Source: Nitrospirota bacterium
GTDB taxonomy: Bacteria > Nitrospirota > Thermodesulfovibrionia > Thermodesulfovibrionales > Dissulfurispiraceae
Length of the DNA stretch: 51,736 bases
Reading direction: 5' to 3'
NCBI GenBank assembly: GCA_004321915.1
Contig: SCQE01000070.1
Coordinates: 1 to 51,736 of the forward strand
Of the stretch, positions 45,813 through 51,736 are shown one piece after another. Under the pieces are notes generated by a model. The model did no database searches and had not been told where the DNA came from. It saw only the letters and a list, made by a program, of their open reading frames with translations. The position numbers and the translations under genes were made by a program. The stretch's first letter is position 1. Each line of letters opens with the position of its first letter.

Positions 45813-48494
45813 CTACTTGTCTAAAACCTCACGTATCTTTTTTGAAAAGAGGTCCGGCTTCAGCGGTTTTGATATGAAGTTGACCTCTTCGTCTATGATG
45901 TCTTTCTGTGCGAGTATGTCCGCAGTATAGCCGCTGATAAAAAGCGCTTTCAATCCCGGTTTTATCCGTTTCAGTTCGTTATATACATCTTTGCCGTTCC
46001 GTCCGGGCATTATGATGTCCGAAACAACGAGCTGCACAATGTCCCTGTTTTTCAGGAAGAGTTCGACCGCTTTCTCGCCGTCGCACGCCTCTATCACGGT
46101 ATGCCCGAAATGCTCCAGCATGGCCTTTGTCACGTTTCTGACAGGCGTATCGTCTTCGATCAGGAGTATGGTCTCATTGCCTCTCGCGAAAACTATCGGG
46201 GTTTTTTCTTCCGGATACTGCTCGCTGGAATCCGCCAAAGGCAGATATATCCTGAAAATCGTACCTTCGCCGGGCTCGCTGTATAGATTGATAAAACCGT
46301 TATGTTGTTTGATGGTCCCGTAGACCATGGCCAGACCTAGGCCCGTGCCTTTGCCGATCTCTTTTGTAGTGAAAAACGGCTCGAAAATATGCTCCTTTGT
46401 TTTTTTGTCCATGCCCGAGCCGGTGTCCGCAAATGAGATGACCGCGTACTTGCCGGCTTTGCCGTATTCGTACGCCTGAACGAACGCCTGATCGAGTTCG
46501 ACCTCGCTTGTGGTCACAGTCAATCTGCCTCCGTGCGGCATTGCGTCGCGCGCATTCGTGGCAAGATTCATAAGCACATGTTCTATCTGGCCTTTGTCCG
46601 CTTTTATGATCAAGTCCTGCGGGACTGTTTTTACGCTGACCTCGATGTCCTCCCCTATGATCCTCGCCAGTATTTTCTGCATGCGGAGTACGATATCGTT
46701 TATATTGACCGGCTTGGATTCTATCACCTGCTTCCTGCTGAAGGCGAGCAGGCTGTGCGTAAGACCGGCCGCTTTTTCGGACGCTGCGAGTATCTGTGCT
46801 ACATAATCATGCATCGGGTCTTCCGGCGTAATATTGTTTTTCAGTAAATTACCGTAACCGATAATGGCCGTGAGTATGTTGTTGAAGTCATGGGCCACCC
46901 CTCCTGCAAGGTGACCTATCGCCTCCATTTTTTGCGACTGCCGGAATTGTTCCTCGACCTTCTTGTGGTCCGTAATGTCTATGCCTATGCTTGCCGTGCC
47001 TGTTACATGCTCCTCGGAATCATGCAGGACCGTATGGTCCCATACTATAAGGCGTATGGGGCCGTTGCGGGTAATAACAGGATTTTCGCTGTGCATGGTT
47101 GTTCCTTTGGCGATGATCTCCCTGAACACCGCCTTGGCGGGACCTTTCGCTTCTTCCGGCAGAAAGATGTTAAACCAGTTTTTGTAGAGCACTTCTTCTC
47201 TGCCCCAGCCTGTCAGTCCGAGCAGGTAGTCGTTGCAGAAGGTGATGTTTCCGTCGAGGTCGAGCATTACGGCCGCGAGCTGGACGGTTTCCAGCAGGTG
47301 CCTGAATTTTCTTTCGGAAAAAAAGAGCGCCTCTTCGGCTTGTTTGCGTTCGGTGATGTCCCTGAATATCCCGTGAGTGGCGACTATCTCTCCATCCGAA
47401 AAACGCACGTTTACGTTACCTTCCACGTATACCATATGCCCGTCTTTCGCGATAAAGATGGCCTCTATATTTTTGGCCGGTTCCCCTGTCATCAGTTTTT
47501 TGAAAATGTCCATGCAGTGCGCCTTCGAGTCAGGACATATAACGTCGAAGAGGGTGATCGCTTTAAGTTCGTCCTGAGTATAGCCCATGGTTTCGAGCCA
47601 CGATCTGTTTACAAAAATGAATTTTCCGTCCAGACTTACGCTCTGTATCATGTCGTGCGCGTTTTCGAACAGATCGCGGTAACGCTCTTCGCTTTCCTGA
47701 AGCAGGTATTCGGCTTTTTTTCGTTCGGTGATGTCGCGGATTACGCTGAATAATACTCTCCGCCCGCCATAATCGATTGTTCTGGAATTCACCTCTACAG
47801 GCATGATTGTTCCGTCTTTTCTCCGATGTGCGGACTCGAAAATGGCTACGCCCGATTTTTGTATCTGGGCCAGACGTTCAGGCACGATAGCGGCGAATTT
47901 CGGAGAGTCCAGTTTGCGAATGTCCATCGACATCAGTTCTTCTTTCGTATAGCCCAACCGTTCGTAGGCGGTTTTGTTCACGTCTATGAAGTTTCCATGC
48001 TCATCGACGATAAAAACCGCATCGGTTGCGTCTTCAAAAAGCCGCCTGTAGCGCTCCTCCGCCTCCCTCAGCGCGGTTTCGGTTTTTTTTCGTTCGGTGA
48101 TATCTGTGGCGATATGGATGATCTTGCTGAGTTTTCCCTGTTCGTCAAAGATCGGGGTGCATGAGACCAGAAAGAACCCTCCGAGCGCCTCTATCTCCAT
48201 CTCTACGGTTTCGTTGTGGCCCGATTTGAGCAGCTTTTCCATGGGACAGCCTTCCGGAGGCGCTGCGGCATTCATGCCGTGAAATATCTCGTAGCATTGC
48301 CTGTCGACCATTTCATGGGCCGCTTTGCCTGTCAGCTTTATGCTGGCGTTGTTGGCTGCCAAGACTTTGTGGGAGGGGGCGAGGATAATCGCAGGATGGC
48401 CGATAGCCTGAAATATGGTTTCCCATTCTCCGTGCATCGGAGCAGGCCTTTTCCCAGTCTCTGTTTCGGAGGCTATCTGATCTTTATCGGCCAT
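45813..48494 (-). CDS. Hybrid histidine kinase with four PAS domains and C-terminal receiver
   Basis: 893 residues, no membrane segment visible. Four PAS/PAC units (~25-135, 143-262, 265-390, 395-515), each ending in a DITERKK-type PAC motif. HisKA (~525-590) carries [12 protein letters not shown] with the phosphorylation His; HATPase (~635-745) has [16 protein letters not shown] and [11 protein letters not shown] receiver (~770-890; [12 protein letters not shown] with Asp) closes the protein. Cytosolic sensing, ligand unknown. It converges with bioD and has a good promoter behind it; partner regulator unknown. Confidence 0.93.
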   Translation of the reverse strand: MADKDQIASETETGKRPAPMHGEWETIFQAIGHPAIILAPSHKVLAANNASIKLTGKAAHEMVDRQCYEIFHGMNAAAPPEGCPMEKLLKSGHNETVEMEIEALGGFFLVSCTPIFDEQGKLSKIIHIATDITERKKTETALREAEERYRRLFEDATDAVFIVDEHGNFIDVNKTAYERLGYTKEELMSMDIRKLDSPKFAAIVPERLAQIQKSGVAIFESAHRRKDGTIMPVEVNSRTIDYGGRRVLFSVIRDITERKKAEYLLQESEERYRDLFENAHDMIQSVSLDGKFIFVNRSWLETMGYTQDELKAITLFDVICPDSKAHCMDIFKKLMTGEPAKNIEAIFIAKDGHMVYVEGNVNVRFSDGEIVATHGIFRDITERKQAEEALFFSERKFRHLLETVQLAAVMLDLDGNITFCNDYLLGLTGWGREEVLYKNWFNIFLPEEAKGPAKAVFREIIAKGTTMHSENPVITRNGPIRLIVWDHTVLHDSEEHVTGTASIGIDITDHKKVEEQFRQSQKMEAIGHLAGGVAHDFNNILTAIIGYGNLLKNNITPEDPMHDYVAQILAASEKAAGLTHSLLAFSRKQVIESKPVNINDIVLRMQKILARIIGEDIEVSVKTVPQDLIIKADKGQIEHVLMNLATNARDAMPHGGRLTVTTSEVELDQAFVQAYEYGKAGKYAVISFADTGSGMDKKTKEHIFEPFFTTKEIGKGTGLGLAMVYGTIKQHNGFINLYSEPGEGTIFRIYLPLADSSEQYPEEKTPIVFARGNETILLIEDDTPVRNVTKAMLEHFGHTVIEACDGEKAVELFLKNRDIVQLVVSDIIMPGRNGKDVYNELKRIKPGLKALFISGYTADILAQKDIIDEEVNFISKPLKPDLFSKKIREVLDK

Positions 48495-48511
48495 AGAAGG
48501 TGCCTGTTTTT

Positions 48512-48540
48512 ACTATATGCCTTTGGCTTGATTATTGCAA
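48512..48540 (-). promoter_or_regulatory. Predicted promoter of the hybrid kinase gene
   Basis: Minus strand: -35 TTGCAA (48540-48535), 17-base spacer, -10 TATAGT (48517-48512), 18 bases before the ATG. Short leader; no clear ribosome site. Confidence 0.5.
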
Positions 48541-48610
48541 TATCCATGTCCGCTTAGGGTTTTAGTGCGGCTAGGCCAAGGCCGTCGAAAAACAACCTAT
48601 TTTATAAGGA

Positions 48611-50044
48611 TCACGAGGATTGCAGCTTCTTCTTCAGCAGCTCATTGAGCATCTGCGGATTTGCCTTGCCTTTGGTCGCCTTCATTACCTGACCTACAAA
48701 AAAGCCCATAAGCTTTTCGTCCCCTGCTTTAAAACGCTCGATCTCGTTGGGGCTTTTTGCGAGGACTTCATCTACGGCCTTTTCGATTGCAGCCTCGTCG
48801 CTTATCTGGACAAGGCCTTTTTCCTTGACCACGGCAGCGGCCTCTTTGCCTGTCTTATACATTTCTTCGAAAACGGTCTTTGCTATCTTTCCGCTTATTG
48901 TGCCGTTGTCTATGAGTTTTAGCATTCCCGCCAGTTGTTCCGGTTTTACGGGGCAATTTTCTATAGACCTGTTTTCGTCATTCAGCATTCTGGTCAATTC
49001 GCCCATCATCCAGTTTGATACTGCCTTTGCCTGCCCTCCTGCCGAGACTGCTTCTTCGAACCAGCTTGCAACTGCCTTCTCTGTCGTGAGCATTTCCGCA
49101 TCGTATTCCGGAAGCCCGTATTCCGAAACAAAACGCTCGCGTTTTGCATCAGGAAGTTCGATAAGCGATTGCCTGATCTCTTCAAGCCATCCGGCTGACG
49201 GGACCATCGGCACAAGGTCCGGCTCAGGGAAATAGCGGTAGTCATGGGCCTCTTCTTTCGACCGCATGGACTGTGTGACGCCTGTCGATGAATCGAAAAG
49301 CCTTGTCTCCTGCGCGATCTTTCCTCCGTCTTCAAGCGTTTTTATCTGGCGCTTTATCTCATATTCGAGCGCCTTTTCGACAAACCTGAATGAATTGATA
49401 TTTTTCAGCTCTACCTTCACACCGAACTCTTTTTGTCCAACAGGCCTGACCGATACATTAGCGTCACAGCGCAGCGAACCTTGCTCCATGTTGCCGTCGC
49501 AGACTTCGAGATACCTTAGGATGGCCCTCAGTTTTTTCATGTACGCCGCAGCTTCCGCAGGCGTTCTGATGTCGGGCTCGGAAACGATCTCCATAAGGGG
49601 CACGCCAGTCCTGTTTAGGTCTACAAAGCTGTATGGTCCGCCGCCTTCATGGATGTTCTTGCCGGCGTCCTCTTCCATGTGTATTCGCGTCAGGCCGATT
49701 TTTTTTACCTCACCGTCGATCACAATCTCTATGTGTCCGCCCTCGCATATCGGCAGTTCGTACTGGCTTACCTGATAGCCTTTGGGCAGGTCGGGGTAGA
49801 AGTAATTTTTACGGGCGAAACGGCTGTAAGCGGAGATGTTCGAATGCACTGCCAAGCCGGTCTTTATCGCGCACTCGACCGCTTTTTTGTTCAGTACAGG
49901 CAGCACCCCCGGCATGCCGATGCAGACCGGGCATGTCTGCGAATTAGGCTCGGATCCGAATTTCGTGGAGCAACCGCAGAATATCTTTGTTTCGGTGGCC
50001 ATCTGCGCGTGGACTTCAAGGCCTATGACAGCTTCGTATTTCAT
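48611..50044 (-). CDS. gatB: Asp/Glu-tRNA amidotransferase subunit B
   Basis: 477 residues. [26 protein letters not shown], zinc cysteines in CGCS and [41 protein letters not shown] and a YqeY-like tail domain. Phosphorylates and amidates misacylated Glu-tRNA(Gln) and Asp-tRNA(Asn) with GatA. Follows gatA by 36 bases on the same strand. Confidence 0.97.
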   Translation of the reverse strand: MKYEAVIGLEVHAQMATETKIFCGCSTKFGSEPNSQTCPVCIGMPGVLPVLNKKAVECAIKTGLAVHSNISAYSRFARKNYFYPDLPKGYQVSQYELPICEGGHIEIVIDGEVKKIGLTRIHMEEDAGKNIHEGGGPYSFVDLNRTGVPLMEIVSEPDIRTPAEAAAYMKKLRAILRYLEVCDGNMEQGSLRCDANVSVRPVGQKEFGVKVELKNINSFRFVEKALEYEIKRQIKTLEDGGKIAQETRLFDSSTGVTQSMRSKEEAHDYRYFPEPDLVPMVPSAGWLEEIRQSLIELPDAKRERFVSEYGLPEYDAEMLTTEKAVASWFEEAVSAGGQAKAVSNWMMGELTRMLNDENRSIENCPVKPEQLAGMLKLIDNGTISGKIAKTVFEEMYKTGKEAAAVVKEKGLVQISDEAAIEKAVDEVLAKSPNEIERFKAGDEKLMGFFVGQVMKATKGKANPQMLNELLKKKLQSS

Positions 50045-50080
50045 TTAGTTAAGCCTCCGAAGTGAATGTTTTAAAAAACA

Positions 50081-51535
50081 TTAAAGTCCCGGCTTCCTTT
50101 TATGCCATTCGGTACTCTGCTCGAAGGCGTAAGCGGCTTTGAGGACCGAGGCTTCGTCGAAATGCTTGCCTATCAACTGAAGCCCGATAGGCAGGCCGTT
50201 GACTGCGAAACCGCAGGGCAGCGAGATTGCAGGGACCCCGGCGAGATTTATCGAAATGGTGAATATGTCCGAAAGGTACATCTGGAGAGGGTCGGTGGTC
50301 TTTTCGCCGAACCTGAACGCCACAGTAGGGGCTGTAGGCGTCGCTATTACATCGACCTGTTCAAAGGCTTTATCAAAATCATTTTTAAGCAAGGTCCTCA
50401 CCTGTTGCGCCTTGCGGTAGTAGGCGTCATAGTATCCCGAAGAAAGCGCAAAGGTGCCGAGCATTATTCTTCTTTTTACTTCCGGACCGAAACCCTCAGC
50501 TCTGGTTTTCATGTACATATCGAGAAGGTCTTTTCCGTCCCGCCTGAACCCGTATTTCACTCCGTCGTATCTCGCCAGATTGGACGAAGCTTCGGAGGTG
50601 GCGATGACGTAGTATGTTGCAACCGCATATTCGGTGTGCGGCAGGGATATTTCGACAGGTATGGCGCCTAGAGATTCCAATTTTTTTATAGCGTTCTTTA
50701 CCGAGGCCTCGACTTCGCTGTCCAGTCCTCCGATAAAATATTCTTTCGGGATACCTATACGCATTCCCTTGATGTCCTGTCCGATGACGCCTGCGAAGTC
50801 CGTCATTTCTGCAGGGGCCGAGGTCGAATCCTTGGGGTCATGGCCGCCGATCACCTTTAAAAGCAGCGCCGTGTCTTCGACGGTCTTTGTCAAAGGACCT
50901 ATCTGGTCGAGCGACGAAGCAAAGGCTACGAGTCCGTATCGTGAAACCGCTCCGTAAGTAGGCTTCAATCCCACCACCCCGCAAAGCGACGCGGGTTGGC
51001 GTATAGAGCCACCGGTGTCGGAGCCGAGCGCGGCAATACATTCATCGGCGGCGACTGCCGCTGCGGAACCGCCGCTGCTTCCGCCCGGCACGCATCCTGT
51101 GTCCCATGGATTTTTGGACGGATAATATGCCGAGTTTTCAGTTGACGAGCCCATAGCGAATTCGTCCATATTCGTTTTGCCGGTCAGCAGGTAATGCTGC
51201 GTTTTCATCCTTTCGGTGACCGTGCTTTCATAAGGCGGGATGAAATTATACAGGATCTTCGAGGCGCAGGTTGTGAGTATCCCTTTCGTACACATGTTGT
51301 CCTTGACCGCGACAGGGATGCCTGTGAGGAGCGAGGCCCTGTTTTCCATAATTGCGCTCTCGGCCTCTTTAGCGGATTTATATGCCTCGTCTTTCGTAGT
51401 GATAAGGTACGCTTGAACTTTGTTCTCGACCGCTTCTATTCTTGCGTAAACGGCGTCCAAGATTTCCGAAGGCCTGATCTCTCTTTTGTCGAGCATCTTT
51501 CGCAGGCCGGTTATCGTCATTTCGTTAAGCTTCAA
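50081..51535 (-). CDS. gatA: Asp/Glu-tRNA amidotransferase subunit A
   Basis: 484 residues. Amidase signature serine-rich core [33 protein letters not shown] with the Ser-cisSer-Lys triad (Lys in VAVKDNM). Supplies ammonia from glutamine to GatB. The TTG at 51535 is preferred: GGAGG lies six bases upstream and [15 protein letters not shown] is the usual GatA start; the ATG at 51550 would put the ribosome site inside the gene. gatC is not adjacent within the window; the upstream frame at the edge does not look like GatC. Confidence 0.96.
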   Translation of the reverse strand: MKLNEMTITGLRKMLDKREIRPSEILDAVYARIEAVENKVQAYLITTKDEAYKSAKEAESAIMENRASLLTGIPVAVKDNMCTKGILTTCASKILYNFIPPYESTVTERMKTQHYLLTGKTNMDEFAMGSSTENSAYYPSKNPWDTGCVPGGSSGGSAAAVAADECIAALGSDTGGSIRQPASLCGVVGLKPTYGAVSRYGLVAFASSLDQIGPLTKTVEDTALLLKVIGGHDPKDSTSAPAEMTDFAGVIGQDIKGMRIGIPKEYFIGGLDSEVEASVKNAIKKLESLGAIPVEISLPHTEYAVATYYVIATSEASSNLARYDGVKYGFRRDGKDLLDMYMKTRAEGFGPEVKRRIMLGTFALSSGYYDAYYRKAQQVRTLLKNDFDKAFEQVDVIATPTAPTVAFRFGEKTTDPLQMYLSDIFTISINLAGVPAISLPCGFAVNGLPIGLQLIGKHFDEASVLKAAYAFEQSTEWHKRKPGL

Positions 51536-51736
51536 GGTTTTCCTCCGCATCGATTAAGAACGAATGAAATTCTATCACTCCTATGGAATATTTGGCAAGA
51601 AAAGAGAGGTCTGAAATCAGGGCAAACGCACTATGCCGTTCCCTGTAGGTTAAGAACCTCGGCTCTGTATTGGTCATCATAGCCAGCCCGTAACCTTTTG
51701 TTTTTAACTCCAACCCTGCAGGATTTGTTTTGCTTT
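51525..51736 (-). CDS. Possible unrecognised protein, C-terminal fragment at right edge
   Basis: Open frame entering from the right edge with no start in view; 69 codons and a stop at 51525. It overlaps the chosen gatA start by 11 bases. Reads [19 protein letters not shown]...[11 protein letters not shown] at the end; no family recognised, and it lacks the hydrophobic-helical pattern of GatC. It may be a real gene whose end couples to gatA, or a chance open frame. Confidence 0.35.
   Translation of the reverse strand, partial: SKTNPAGLELKTKGYGLAMMTNTEPRFLTYRERHSAFALISDLSFLAKYSIGVIEFHSFLIDAEENLEA

Noticed and set aside
48523-48540. Sigma-54-like TTGGC-N8-TTGCA element on the plus strand
   Set aside because: Spacing fits -24/-12, but it would drive antisense transcription into gatB. 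The minus-strand sigma-70 match for the kinase gene is a better explanation.

Overview
The window looks like chromosomal DNA of a Gram-negative bacterium. Evidence is a Mla-type lipid transport set (mlaE-mlaF-mlaD), Sec and lipoprotein signal peptides, TatA, and bacterial housekeeping genes (rplU, rpmA, obgE, proB, rplI, dnaB, gatA, gatB, carB, aat). Genes are dense, often overlap by 1-14 bases, and many encode c-di-GMP, cyclic-nucleotide or two-component signalling proteins. The AmmeMemoRadiSam genes, the HD-GYP, HDOD and PAS proteins and LarC would suit Nitrospirota or Desulfobacterota-like anaerobes, but that placement is inference and I cannot fix the phylum from this sequence alone. No rRNA, tRNA, insertion sequence or CRISPR array was seen, and no gene-free stretch exceeds about 150 bases.
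Layout. 1-714: the 5' part of a cas6 gene running off the left edge, so a CRISPR-Cas locus probably continues leftward. 818-1904: zinc-ribbon protein plus TIM-barrel sugar isomerase-like protein. 2049-4815: rplU-rpmA-(terminator)-obgE-proB. 4899-7106: GAF and HD-GYP signalling pair. 7122-10696: AmmeMemoRadiSam operon (radical SAM AmrS, a 41-residue membrane ORF, a lipoprotein AmrB-AmrA fusion), a thioesterase and aat. 10800-14099: carB carrying a palindromic in-frame insertion. 14139-15023: divergent XRE regulator and single-domain response regulator. 15055-19354 (minus): HDOD-GAF, small ATPase, membrane/spermidine synthase-like fusion. 19482-28312: rplI, dnaB, a second amrB, mobA, tatA, alr, mlaEFD and an aminotransferase, nearly contiguous on the plus strand. 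28394-38054 (plus): membrane HD-GYP, DUF4384 protein, TPR-CHAT protease, DUF4139 protein, small membrane protein, receiver-GAF-nucleotide cyclase. 38073-44549 (minus): larC, glutaredoxin, receiver-diguanylate cyclase, TlpA-like thioredoxin, a putative ribbon-helix-helix protein, an exported caspase-like protease and a substrate-binding protein. 44658-51736: cyclic-nucleotide sensor, bioD, multi-PAS hybrid kinase, gatB, gatA and an edge fragment.
The most unusual region is about 29.7-41.7 kb. Two exported clan-CD (caspase-fold) peptidase homologues, a TPR-CHAT protein and a C14 caspase with Ig-like repeats, are encoded in convergent gene sets. They sit with a DUF4384 protein, a DUF4139 protein, a nucleotide cyclase and thiol-redox genes. 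This could be an envelope proteolytic signalling system, but that is a hypothesis from gene content. Second is the split topology of the AmmeMemoRadiSam genes: a cytosolic radical SAM enzyme, a lipoprotein AmrB-AmrA fusion and a separate cytosolic AmrB.
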